Origin: Aculops lycopersici
Taxonomy: Eukaryota > Arthropoda > Arachnida > Trombidiformes > Eriophyidae
Direction of reading: 5' to 3'
Assembly (NCBI GenBank): GCA_015350385.1
Contig: WNKI01000002.1
Span: 6,413,533-6,477,532 of the forward strand
DNA: 64,000 nucleotides
The first letter of the stretch is position 1; every line of letters begins with the position of its first letter. The notes below the pieces were generated by a model. That model saw only the letters and a list, made by a program, of their open reading frames with translations, had not been told where the DNA came from and did no database searches. The position numbers and the translations under genes were made by a program. This document shows positions 49,780 to 60,898 of the stretch, one piece after another.

Positions 49780-52700
49780 ATGAAGAAGTCGTTGATGAAT
49801 ATTAAGCACTTTGTCGATTCCAATGTTCGCCAAAGGATCGACCGTGCTGCCAATAATAATAGTGATTTTTTCGACGAAGATTTGGTCCAAGTCGAGCGCC
49901 AATTCGAGGATATTCGCCAAATTTGTATCGATACAGAAAAGAGGATCTCAATAATGTTGCAATCAATTCAACTGGCGCCATCATCGTTAGGCACCTACTC
50001 GCAAAACGTTCAAGCTGGTCTCAATAATCTCTCCCATCTCACCTCATCGTCCACCAACACCAGTGCCATATCAGGAAGTATCGGCACATCAGTACAATAT
50101 AATTCCAAAAGCAATACATCTAGCATCAAGCTAACTAATTCTGACCATGATGCTCTTGGTGGTAACGGTCGATCATCTAAGTCAACCTCGTCCATGTCAC
50201 ACTTCGACTCGAATTTGTTGTTATCAACAGGGAGCAGCCAAACAATTCCAACCGATCCAAATGAGCTCCGAGATGACATTCAACGACACAAGAAGTTGCC
50301 AATAATTGGATTCCTCAAGTTTCTTGTCAAATCCCGACACAAACTCAAGCCAGATTCGCTACTAGCTACAACATTCAAACATTGCTCCCACTTGCAAACA
50401 CAATTGACAAAATTGTATCTCAACTATGAGCAAACAATAGACACGCAGTGCCTGAAACCCATTCAGCAAGTGCTTGAAGTTGATATTCCAAATGTTGTTA
50501 AACTTAGGAAATTATTCATCAAATCTCACAATGACTTGGAATCGGTTAGGGCTAAATACAATGGTGCAAGTCAAAAGCAACTCCAATCCCAACAAACCCA
50601 AGCACAAGCAAGCCATTCAACGAGTACAAGTTACACAATAACACAAAGTGGTGGTGTAAGTAGTAGTGGATTTCACCAAACAACAAGCACAAGCAAGTTA
50701 GATCAGCTAAGGAGGGAACTGGAAGAGGCTATGAGCAAATGCGATCAAACTAGGGTAAGTATTTTTGACAGTTGAAGTCGCGAATAGGGATAGACAAAAC
50801 CCTCCAGTCTTTACCTTTTTACGAGTCGAGCGAGCAAACAAACAAGCCCGCGAGAGATGAAAGAAGAGGAAAGTTGAATCCTTCCTCTTTTTCTTCAACC
50901 ACTCAGCTACCCGTACATTGAATTTGAACAAAGAGACTCCTCAAGTCTTCTTTCTTGTTCATGTGTTCAATTATACAACATTTAGCTGTTAGTTTTCCCC
51001 TTCTTTCAGATTGCAACATTACCTCGCGATTGCTTCACCTGGCGTTGTCTATGCCTTCACTCCGAACCATAACAATTACCTATTCCTACACACCCTCGAC
51101 TCTACCTGCCCAAACTCAATTCAATTTCCACGCACTTAATTAGAGCTTGTGAGTGCGAACGAAACGAAACGGATAATTCCAGCTATTGGAAGATGCCAAG
51201 TGTTTTCGTTCACCCAGTGCCTCAACAAGTGTCAATCTGTGCAAAAGCGAACACCAATCCAACTTTAGCATATTTGACGGTAGTTACACTACTACTGTCA
51301 GTTCATGTCCACGAAACTTCTATCATTCGTCATGAAATTTGCTCCAGTTGGATACAATTTTTCCTTACAAACCACATCTCTTTCAAGAATGTATAGATTC
51401 GTCAGCTCTAAGCCGTAGGACTGTTACCTTGTGCTAGAGACTATGTCGCCGTCGGTGACTTGATAATTTCATAGAACGTTCACAGCCGTTGCATTCTCGG
51501 TGAGGAGACGTGAGTGGCTAACGGTTTTAGTTTGCCGTATAGAAACCACCTGTTGCCGCGACAACAGGTGCAAACGAATCATCCTTGCGGTCAAGGTCGT
51601 TAACTAAACCTCTTTGCGATGGATTGATCGCATTTCATCAACATTACGACAATCAGGACCTTGGTCACACTTGTGCACTTGATGGGTACTCGCTACACAG
51701 CACTTTCATCATGATGAGTAAAATTCTGCCACCGAGGTTTTCTTCAAACTCTTATCCCGACATCATCTTTATCATCATTTCAATCGTCTAGCATACCACA
51801 TGTTGCACATATATTAATTATAACTCTCCCTAACCAACCCACAGGACACTTATGCCGCTGAGTTGTACAGTTTCGTATGCAGAGAATGCGAGTTGGTTAA
51901 TCTATTCCAGAAATTCTATCAATATCAAGCCAAATACCATCAGCAAGTTGGTCAAGTAATCGAAAGTTCATTACCATCTCTGAGCAATGCCCTTGTGAGT
52001 ACACGACGGAAAGTAGTCTTTGGCTCGCCTTTAAATGAACATCTTCGTTGCACTGGTCTCCAGATATCCCCAGTAATCGAGCTTAGCATTCACTTATTGC
52101 ACTCAAAGGGTCTCAATGAGGAGGGTTTATTTAGAATACCTGGCAGCTCAATGAAGATTAAAAAGTTGAAAAACGCAATCAATGCTTGGTTCGTGACCTT
52201 GGCAAGCCAGAGTGAGTTAGAAGTCGAGTCTCAGTCACCTGCATCCTCACCTTGTTTGCTTGCGGTGTACTCCATGTTTAGAGAAATTCTTGGCCAACCA
52301 CAAGTCTCGAATGCGCAACATCTACAAGATTACAACAATGAGCAGGTAACAACAATCGATTCACAATTACAACAACAGCAGCAACAATCATTTGGTACTT
52401 TGCAAACAACTACCCAGTCAGGCGGTGGCAGTGCTAATTCGATAGCTGCAAGCGAATCCACTCACTCAAGTGGCGGCCATCATCATCATCAATTTGCTGC
52501 CCATCACGCTGTTTGCTCGTCATCATCATCAGCATACAATCAGGCACAACAGCAGAATAGCAAAAATCTCATCTACGATCTCCACTCGATTGCTGGTCTA
52601 CTAAAGCTCTACCTACGCGAATTACCTGAGCACTTGTTCACCTACGCGCTCTATGATAATTGGATTGAGGCAACAACCACGACAACAACATCGCCCCTAA

Positions 52701-54805
52701 GACCGACCGATCTAGACGCAAGACTTGTTTTGTACGAGAGTCTGTTGAAACAATTGCCCCGATCAAACTATGAAAATCTACGCCATTTGATTAGGTTTCT
52801 GCATGTGCTAACTTGTCATCGTGAGCTAAACAAGATGACCGCAACCAATCTGGCCATAGCAATGGCGCCATCGTTGATTTGGACAAAGCCAGTAACGATG
52901 ACTACGCAACAAATGGATAATGTACCCTCTAATATTGGCCAACTATCACAGAACCGAGAGCATCAACAGCAAAATAACGACGAGCTATTTAATGCCAGCC
53001 AGCAACAACAACATCAACAGGCGGCTACCAGCCTGTCCATGCAGATGTCCAGCGTTGGCATGTCTGCCTCGCTTCATGTGCTTGTCATTGAGACTCTAAT
53101 CAGTCAAGCTGAACGTTTGTTCCCAGGTCAAGTGCAGTTAACTCTACCGGCTTTTGCTAAGATGGACGAGCAGGAAACGCCCATTAGCAGGAACAGCAAC
53201 AGCAAGGGTTCGGCAAGCGAGTCAAGTCATCAACAACAGCAGAGTAACAATAGTCGTAGCAGCAGTAGTATTGGCCACTTTAATCGCGACTCGCCATCCC
53301 TATCGATGACCTCGTCGTCTCAACGAGGTTTCGGCCGGATTGTCGCGACGGGTGCCGGAACAGGTGGCGACGTCTACGCATGTGGCGGCGGTAGCGATAT
53401 CAGGGCTAACACCAAGTCAAACTCGCCAACTGGATTATCAACAGCAAGCTCGTCTTCGTTTTCATCCACCTCAAATGGCTCATTCAGTGGCGGCTATAAC
53501 AATAACAAGTCAGATGTAGCTAGTACAGACGGCGCCGACCACCTGCAACGCAAGCCACCGCTGTCACAACACTACCACCATTATGCTTACGATAAACAGC
53601 GCGGCGGGTCGATGGAAGGAACGTTGTCGAAAGATGATATCACAACCAAGATGGGTTCTTCAAAACCACCGGCTCCTGCAAGTGGCGCTAGTCATCGGGT
53701 AACGCTAACTAGAGGTAGGCCTGTGTCGGTTCATATTCCAACATCAACTGGACTCTTGGGCCGCAGTGCGATGGGCGAACAGCAGCATCCGCCACCTGTG
53801 CCGCCGGCTCCAGTTTTGCGAAGGCAGCTAACGAGTAGCAACAAGCCACCTGCGCCTCCGGTGCCGAATCAATTGTCACGACAACCAGCACAACAACTGT
53901 CATCTCCTACAACTAGGACCACCGCCAAGATAAATGATGATGACCTGTCCAGTTGTACCGAGACATCCACAATGCCGCGGGCTCCAAGTCGTGGATCTAA
54001 AGCAAATGAATTGCAGCCCCCGTTAGAAGGTAGTAGCAGCGGCAGCGGTGGTAGAGACACAACGCGAAGCTCGCTCAGAGGCACCGTCGCATCTGCAAAG
54101 CGACCGACAGTGCCGCCGCCTGAGAGGCCAATGAAGAGTCAACAGGTGGAATCTACTGCGGACGGTGGCACCACTATCGCAGCGACTACTGGCCCCAGCA
54201 ACAATCGAAGTCAATCTATTGAGCTTGATAGTGATAGCAAGAGTGGACAAAGTATCTCAAGTAGCGGTCGAATCAGAGGTGACTTTGTGGAGACGAACTC
54301 GGATGAAGTCGACGGAGAGATAAGCGTTTCGGTTTCGCCCGTTGCCTCGCTGGATAGTATTTCTGCGGTTGGCGAAGATGACGACAGTAGCTTTAATGCG
54401 GACGAAGACGACGATGACCGCCAGGATATTGATTCACCCGTATCACCTGTAGACAACCACCACATCGGCCACGGACCGTCCTGGATTGCAGATAAACCAT
54501 CCCTGCCTCCACCAATCAACCAAAATACTCACCATCAACGAATGACAACAACAGAAGCGCTATCTAGCACCGAGACAGCAACAACGAACAAATCCAAACC
54601 GATTATATCGGACAAACGAAATGTGATAAAATTGAGCAATCAGCAAAGGCCGTCGGCAGGTGGTTGCGAGGATAAAACTAAGGAGCGAGAGAAGGGAGAT
54701 GTGTTGACAAGTGGCAGTGGCAGTGGCAACGGCGACGAGCTGAAAGTTCCCGTAAAGCCACCGCGCACGATGTCGCCTAAACTTATCCATTCAACTCCGT
54801 TGTAG
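49780..54805 (+). CDS. RhoGAP92B: BAR-RhoGAP protein (RICH/ARHGAP17-44, RhoGAP92B)
   Basis: Rho-family GAP with an N-BAR-type membrane-binding domain, acting on Cdc42/Rac at junctions, synapses and endocytic sites. Exon 1 is 49780-50754 (325 codons) and ends ACTAGG/GTAAGT. Exon 2 is 51845-54805 after CCCACAG/GACACT, phase 0. The total is 1311 residues. The BAR domain runs from MKKSLMNIKHFVDSNVRQRI through SFVCRECELVNLFQKFYQYQ after the splice. The RhoGAP arginine finger is GLFRIPG (about R422), with LLKLYLRELPEHLFTYALYD and NKMTATNLAIAMAPSLIW later. A roughly 120-residue Gln/His/Ser insert (about 445-565) splits the GAP fold, and a low-complexity insert also lies in the BAR region (about 70-150). 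The C-tail is rich in PPVPPAP-type SH3 ligands. Confidence 0.92.
50755..51844 (+). other. intron of the BAR-RhoGAP gene
   Basis: A 1090-nt GT-AG intron (GTAAGT ... CCCACAG), phase 0. Three short frames inside are not supported. Confidence 0.9.
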
Positions 54806-54870
54806 TTGCTCATGTGTTTTCTCAGTCACAACCTTTCATATCCAATTGAGAATAAAGATATTCTCTATCT
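54770..54870 (+). repeat. RhoGAP 3' end, source of duplicated segment
   Basis: It covers the last codons of the RhoGAP gene (MSPKLIHSTPL), its stop and the AATAAA at 54851-54856. A diverged second copy lies at 57627-57718. Confidence 0.85.
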
Positions 54871-55415
54871 AGTGCTCTCCATTGCGGCTGAGCAATCGAA
54901 ATAAAAACAGATCTTCCCTCATCACAATGAATAGACTAAGTTTTCTACCTCGCTTAAATCTGTTGGAGCCTTCGCCTCGCTTCCACTTGGCCGGCGACAA
55001 GTGGCGGTCCAAAGGGGAAGCCACGAAACATGGGTAGCTTGCGAAAGCTGCAACTTGGTACGCCTCATCCCGGCGACACGCATATCGGGGGATTTCCAAT
55101 TGTTACGTAACGGACAGCCTCGGCTTTCTACTATCAGCTTTCTACTATCACCAAACTCTCCGCATGTCGTCAGGAGACCTCACTGTGGTGAGGGGGCGAG
55201 CGCCTAGCTCGCTTCTGCTTGACTCTTGTGATTTGTCACCGTTCCCCCTCCCCTTTGATCATCAACAACATCAACTGTGTGGAGAAAGATTTTATTCATA
55301 GGAGAGCATCAAAAGAGTTAAGTTTCAAGTAGATTACAAAAGAACACGATAACTATACGATACCCAAATTACCTTTGATTTCACGAACCAAGAAACACCC
55401 AACAACACAGCCACC
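54871..55415 (+). repeat. upstream module of array copy 1
   Basis: Promoter/5' UTR block of the secreted-protein array. The part around 55017-55125 recurs at about 56426-56535 and 58016-58130. The part 55258-55415 recurs almost identically at 56697-56851, with about five differences in 185 nt by eye when extended into the signal-peptide codons. An optimal translation context CCACCATGA precedes each ATG. Confidence 0.8.
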
Positions 55416-56066
55416 ATGAACAAGTTCATCATCTTCGCAGTCGTGGCCTTGGCCGCCTGCGCTAGCGCTGTTCCTATGGAGAGCGAGTCCGAGTTCGAGA
55501 GCTTCCAGGCTCCAACTGACGCTGAGGAGGTTGCCAAACTCCCTAACGATATGGCTGCCTTTACAAGCTACTGCAAGCGCTCCCGTGACCACGTTTATGA
55601 TAGCATCAATAAGAGCAAGACATTTGCCTCGACCGTTGTCTCGTACATGATAAACTCCGCCGAGACCCAGGACAGGATAGAGAAAAAGTTGGCCGAGAGA
55701 CAGAGAGAAATCCAAGAAAGACAAACCCAACCAAAGAACCCACTCGAACACCTATTGACCACCTTTGAAGCCTCGAGGGACATGCTGGCTTCGCACTTTG
55801 GCCAAAGATTCGAGGCCATCACAAGGAAGATGGGGATGGGGGCTCCAATTTCGCAAGAGCGCATCTGCCGCTTGGCGGACAAGTACAAGTCCGAGATCCG
55901 TGCCATGTTTGATGGGTCCAAGGCCGGGATCGTTACCTGGAAGCCAGCTCTTGCCAACGTCGAGTTCGAGATGGTTCCATGTGTGACCGCTATCCGTGTT
56001 TTGCGCGTCGATAGTTTTTGCCAACTCGCCAAGGAAACCCACGGAGAATTCAACAAGATGCTCTAG
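55416..56066 (+). CDS. secreted array protein, copy 1
   Basis: A 216-residue secreted protein of a family I do not recognise. Signal peptide MNKFIIFAVVALAACASA (1-18), short acidic pro-like stretch (ESESEFESF), then a helix-rich, highly charged mature part. Four cysteines are shared by all three copies (in SYCKRS, RICRLA, MVPCVT and SFCQLA), so two disulfides are likely. The central segment KKLAERQREIQERQTQPKNP is amphipathic and charged. ATG lies in CCACCATGA. AATAAA at 56077-56082 follows 11 nt after the stop. No introns. In a plant-feeding mite, tandem secreted families of this kind can be salivary or gut proteins; that role is inference. Confidence 0.85.
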   Translation: MNKFIIFAVVALAACASAVPMESESEFESFQAPTDAEEVAKLPNDMAAFTSYCKRSRDHVYDSINKSKTFASTVVSYMINSAETQDRIEKKLAERQREIQERQTQPKNPLEHLLTTFEASRDMLASHFGQRFEAITRKMGMGAPISQERICRLADKYKSEIRAMFDGSKAGIVTWKPALANVEFEMVPCVTAIRVLRVDSFCQLAKETHGEFNKML

Positions 56067-56082
56067 ACCCGCAAACAATAAA

Positions 56083-56851
56083 CGAGTGAAGACTTAGGTT
56101 CAACGAGGCCAGCGAAATCTATCTATGGGATCTATAGAAACTCTATTTTGAAACAACAGTTACCACCAGCTGAATTCCACTCACACTCTCTCTTTCTCTC
56201 TTTCTCTTGCTCCCCATTGCGACCTAGCCTGACGATCAAGCAACAGCATATCACTGAGACTTTTGTCGCGACATGAAAATTAAAAATAGAGTCTCCCTCG
56301 TCAAGAATGCTCAGCTATAGTCGCGGTGGCCAGACTAAGTTTTCTAGCTCACTTAAATCTGCAAAAGCCTTCGCCATGCTTCTACCTGGCCAGCAACAAG
56401 TGGCTCCCCCTTTTTGGCCCAAAGGGGAAGCCACTTGTTGCCGGCACTTGTGAAAGCTGCAACTTGGTACACCTCCTCCCGGCGACACTCATATCGGGGG
56501 ATTTTCAATTGTTACGTAACAGACAGCCTCGGTCCTGCAACTGCACTCAAACCAACTGAGCTGCTTTCTACTATCACCAAACTCTCCGCTTGTTGCCAGG
56601 GGACCTCAGTATCAGGCTTTCAGGTGGTTAGCAGTGGTGAGGGGGCGAGCGCCTAGCTCGCTTCTAATTCGTCACCGTTCCCCCTCCCCCTTGATCATCA
56701 ACAACATCAACTGTGTGGAGAAAGATTTTATTCATAGGAGAGCATCAAAAGAGTTAAGTTTCAAGTAGATTACAAAAGAACACGATAACCATACGATACC
56801 CAAATTACCTTCGATTTCGAGAACCAAGAAACACCCAACAACACAGCCACC
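56083..56851 (+). repeat. upstream module of array copy 2
   Basis: Homologous to the blocks before copies 1 and 3 (CGCGACATGAAAATTAAA at about 56267, GTTACGTAACAGACAGCCTC at about 56511, and the 5' UTR from 56697). It lacks the RhoGAP tail fragment found before copy 3. Confidence 0.75.
56389..56444. repeat. inverted repeat upstream of array copy 2
   Basis: Left arm GCAACAAGTGGCTCCCCCTTT and right arm AAAGGGGAAGCCACTTGTTG are nearly complementary and separated by a few bases. Only one arm has a clear counterpart upstream of copies 1 and 3. Confidence 0.7.
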
Positions 56852-57520
56852 ATGAACAAGTTCCTCATCTTCGCAGTCATAGCCTTGGCCGCTTACTCTA
56901 GCGCCGCCCCAATCGAAGATTCTGAGGGCTTCTAGGCTCCAAATGACGCTGCGGAGGTTGCTGGACTCTACGGCCAAATGGCTGCCTTTTCCGACTACTG
57001 CAAGGAGTCCCGTAACCATGTTTTTTCGACCATCAATAACAGCAAATCACTTGCCTCCATTATTGTGGCCAACATGATTAAATCCGCCGAGACCGAGTTG
57101 GAGTCGAAGAAGAAGTGGGCCGAGGAACAGAAAAAAATCCAAGAACGACAAACCCAAACGAAAAATCCATTCGAAAACTTTATGGCCACCATGGAAAAAT
57201 CAAGGGACATGGTCCTTTCGCGCATTGGCCAGGGATTCGAGGCTCTCTCAAAGACACTCGGGTTAGATCATGCTTCGGGTAAGCTAGAGCTCGCTTGCCA
57301 ATTGGCGGACAACTACGATTCCGAGCTTCGTGCCATGTTCGAGAAGGCCAAGGCCAAGGTCGTTGTCTCCAATCCAGCTCTTGCCAAAGTTGAATACGAG
57401 AGGGTTCCATGTAAAACCGCTAGCCATGTGATCCGCGCCGAGGGTTTCTGCAATTTCGCCAGGGGAGCCCAGGAACAATTCAACAAGATGTTCCATATTG
57501 GCAAACACCAAACGAGATGA
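56852..57520 (+). pseudogene. secreted array protein, copy 2 (premature TAG)
   Basis: The frame runs from ATG 56852 to the stop at 57518-57520 (222 codons) with no indel, but codon 28 is TAG (56933-56935) where copy 1 has CAG (TTCCAGGCTCC versus TTCTAGGCTCC). The signal peptide MNKFLIFAVIALAAYSSA is intact. Downstream, all four family cysteines (SDYCKES, LACQLAD, RVPCKT, GFCNFA) and the charged core are kept. Either a very recent pseudogene by one C-to-T change, a segregating allele or sequencing error, or a readthrough gene. An internal ATG (56978) would give a product without a signal peptide. Confidence 0.75.
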
Positions 57521-57626
57521 AACTTGGCCTCGACAAAATAATATTGTAGAACGCAATGACAAGAGAATGCAACAGCATCAATCAAAACCCAGATATCGAC
57601 ACCAAAATCAACGACATCGACACCCA

Positions 57627-57718
57627 ATGTCGCCCAAACTGATCCATTCACCTCCCTTATGTGTTTTCTTAGTCATAACTGTTCATATCCAATTGAGAAT
57701 AAAGAGATTCTCTATCTA
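57627..57718 (+). repeat. duplicated fragment of RhoGAP 3' end
   Basis: It corresponds to 54770-54870: MSPKLIHS codons, then the 3' UTR including AATAAA (57698-57703). It sits between array copies 2 and 3 and shows that the duplication unit reached into the RhoGAP gene. The AATAAA could now serve copy 2. Confidence 0.85.
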
Positions 57719-57721
57719 ACA

Positions 57722-58392
57722 AGTGGAAGCCACCTCTAGAATCCATAGAAACCTCATTCAAAGAAACAACAAGCTGTAGTTGTATTCCACATACACTCTC
57801 TCATGCTCGCTTGCTTTCTAGTGCTCTTCATTGCGGGCTAGCTTGACGACCAAGCAACGGCATATCGCTTTGGCTTTCGTCGCGATATGAAAACTAAATA
57901 TAGAGGCTCTCTTATCGTGGCCCCATCCCAGTCGCGAATGCTCAGCCATAGTCGCGGTAGCTAGACTAAGTTTGTCGCGCTCCCGCCAGGTAGGCAACAA
58001 GTAGCGCTCCAAAGGGGAAGCCACGAAACATCGGAGGCTTATGCGAAAGTTGCGACTCGGTTTGCATCCTCCCGACAACGCGCCTACTAGGGATGTGTTA
58101 CGTAAGGGATACCCCTGGCCGGGCAACTGGGCTGCCCTCAAACTCTTCGCTTGTCGTCAGGGGAGGCCTCACTGTTATACTTACAGGTGGTTAATGGTGG
58201 AGAGAGAGCTTGGCTCTTGCGATTCGTCATACTCTTCCTCTCTCAGCATCATCGAAAAACATCGGCTGTATGAAGCACTCATTCATAGGAGAGCATCGAA
58301 AGAGTAAAGTCTCGAGTAGACTACAAAAAACACGATACTATACCCAAATTACCTTCGATTTTACAAACAAAAAACCCCTCTACACAACCACC
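57722..58392 (+). repeat. upstream module of array copy 3
   Basis: Diverged version of the copy 1 and 2 blocks. Includes the recurring CCAAAGGGGAAGCCACGAAA block (about 58008-58027) and the GGAGAGCATCGAAAGAGT 5' UTR segment (about 58288). Confidence 0.75.
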
Positions 58393-59109
58393 ATGAACAA
58401 GTTCATCATCTTCGCAGTCATCGCCTTGGCAGCCTACGCTAGCGCTACTCCGATGGAGGGCGAGCCCCTGTTCTCAGGCCGCCCGCGCCCAGATGACAGT
58501 GATGAGATTGCCAAACTCCCTGGCGACATGTTGGCCTTTAGCAGCTACTGCAGGCGTTCCCGTGACCACGTTTATGATAACATCGATGACGGCCAAACAC
58601 TTGCCTCGACCATCATCTCCGACATGATCGACTCTGCCGAGGACGAGGCCCTGTCGCAGGCTGAGAGGAAGTTGGCCGAGGAGGAGAGAGAAATCTCAGG
58701 ACAACAAATCCAATCGAAGAACCCATTCGAGCACTTCTTGGCCACCGTGGAAAAATCAAGAGACAAGGTCGTTGCGCGCGTTGGCCGAGGACTCGAGGCT
58801 CTTTCAAAGAAGATCGGGTTGGACCAGGTTTCGAGAATGCTAGAGGTCAGCTGCGACTTGGTGCACAAGCACGAGTCCGAGATCCGTGCCATCTTTGACG
58901 ACTACAAGGCCGAGTACGAGGCCGAGATCCATAGAATCAAACCATCTCTCGCCAAAGTTGAGTTCGAGATGGTTCCATGTGTAACCTCTACCCGTGTTAT
59001 CCGCGCCGAACGTAACTGTAAATTCATAAGGAGAGCCAATAGACAATTGAGCAAGCTGTTTCTGAACCGCAAACATCAAGCGAGTAAAAACTTAGCTTCG
59101 ACGAGATAA
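58393..59109 (+). CDS. secreted array protein, copy 3
   Basis: A 238-residue paralogue of copy 1. Signal peptide MNKFIIFAVIALAAYASA, then an acidic start and the family core with cysteines in SYCRRS, VSCDLV, MVPCVT and NCKFIRR. It is more acidic in the middle (ERKLAEEEREISGQ) and has a few extra residues before the MVPC segment (EYEAEIHRIKP). The C-terminus is extended by about 20 residues (KHQASKNLASTR) because the stop positions used by copies 1 and 2 are sense here. The frame is open from 58210; ATG 58393 begins the signal peptide. No introns. Confidence 0.85.
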   Translation: MNKFIIFAVIALAAYASATPMEGEPLFSGRPRPDDSDEIAKLPGDMLAFSSYCRRSRDHVYDNIDDGQTLASTIISDMIDSAEDEALSQAERKLAEEEREISGQQIQSKNPFEHFLATVEKSRDKVVARVGRGLEALSKKIGLDQVSRMLEVSCDLVHKHESEIRAIFDDYKAEYEAEIHRIKPSLAKVEFEMVPCVTSTRVIRAERNCKFIRRANRQLSKLFLNRKHQASKNLASTR

Positions 59110-60872
59110 TATTGTAGAATAAGACAACATGAATCGAAACTCTAATATCGAGACCAAAGCCAACGACATGAAAATGCACCCAAATGCAACTAATCGACAA
59201 TCTTTTAAGAGAACTCTGTGATTAAAAGGTAACGGGTTAACCTTGACAAACTGGCCATATAAATTCTGCTCAAAGAGTAGTACGTTAGTAGTAGACATGG
59301 TTACAATGCTGTTTCTATTTATTTGCTTTCTATTTGGGCGTGTTGGGAAGAACGGGTTCATCTGCTTTTCCTCCAGGCTTCTAGCTCCGACTTGATTTCT
59401 CCCTCCCATCCAGTCCCCGCCTCTAAGCCCTGAGCGCGTCCAATTGTTTCTATCCACTGGCTCTTTGTTGATCTGCGAGAGAGTAGAAGGTGGTTAATTT
59501 CTTAGAAATCCATTCGTCCAACTCACACCACAATAATCGGCCGCAAATGTCAGTGTGTCACTCGCTTTTTCCCTCGATGGCGACAGTCAAAAAGGAAGAA
59601 AAGAAAGGAGAAAACATGAGCAACGGCGAGTCGTAAATCACCCAACGAAATGGAATGAACTTTGCCGCGCTCCCCCTTTCCCTTGACTCCACGCTTCTTT
59701 CTGTCTCGACGAGAGTGACGAGCTAAAACTACAACATGGGCCAAGCGACGTGGAGTCAGGTGAACTGAACTCCAGGCTCTTGGAAGGTAAGTTGAAAGTC
59801 AAGGCGTAGGGCGAGGTTTGCGTCGGCCAGGTAGACTGAAAGAGGTGACTCGAGAATGGGGAATCAAACGACGATGACGCGACCTATCAATCGATAATGC
59901 GTCCAATAATGACGTGTCTACAGCTGCCAAAGGCGAGCGTCCTTTTTACATGTATGCCAACAACGAGACGTTTGTTGCAATTGGATTCAAAACTCTAAAC
60001 TTCTTTCGTTGCTTTCAAGGGAAAATGACGAGATTATCATCAGCTGGACTAACTAGTTGCCCATTTGGATTTGAGTTTTGGAGATTCTCGAATAGTTGAG
60101 GTAGAAGTATGAGTGAGACAGAGGATACGAATGCGGTTTCGAAGGAGGAAGCTAGAACTTGACAAGAAAGAAAGACGGAAATGAAAGGGAGAGGGACGCG
60201 TAGAATAGGATGGGAGAACTCGGCCTCGTTCCTTGTATCTCGGCTCCAATGGAGCCAGTATAATGGCGACGGTGAGCTAGACTCTCTCTCTCTCTCCCTT
60301 TCTAACTCAAGCTGGAATTTGGACTCAAGGTTTTGTGAGGTACAGTGAGTGAGTTCAGTTCATCTGATTGCAGCTAGTAGAATTTGTTAGCGAGCGCCAG
60401 TCAATTGTCGAGTTCATTAGCAGGCTTCCTAGCTATTGGCTCAATTTTGGCATTTCAAAAATTTTCCTCCCATTTCTCTCCATTCGCCACAAGTCCAATG
60501 CGAAGTCCTGCAATGAATTTCGAGAGTTGAGCCTCTTTTAAGCAGGTAATCGAGCGCCTCGCAAATGGGCAGACTCAGAGAGAAGGAGAAGGCTAGATAA
60601 TGTCGCAGGCTAATTGCGTAACTCGTTCACAAGAAGAGTGGTAGAAAGTTGCTGACAGTGTCTAGATGGTTGTGCGTTTCTATTAGTATCTGCATTTCAC
60701 TTTATTTATTCCATTATATTATCTCGCTTCGTATATTCAGAATGACAGTGATGGGCGAGGAGGTTGCTGTTGCTATTTCTGCTTATGATAATTCTGCTGC
60801 CACTATTGTAGACGTCGACTCTCTATGGCCTACTACACAACAGGAAACAAAGTCAAAGTCAATCGGCTGAGT

Positions 60873-60898
60873 ATCATCATCATCATCATCTTCATCAT
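60873..60898. repeat. (ATC)n repeat
   Basis: TCATCATCATCATCATC-type microsatellite in the GPCR upstream region. Confidence 0.85.

Noticed and set aside
57498..57719. 73-codon frame after array copy 2 as a separate gene
   Set aside because: It is the duplicated RhoGAP tail fragment plus array 3' flank, not an independent gene.
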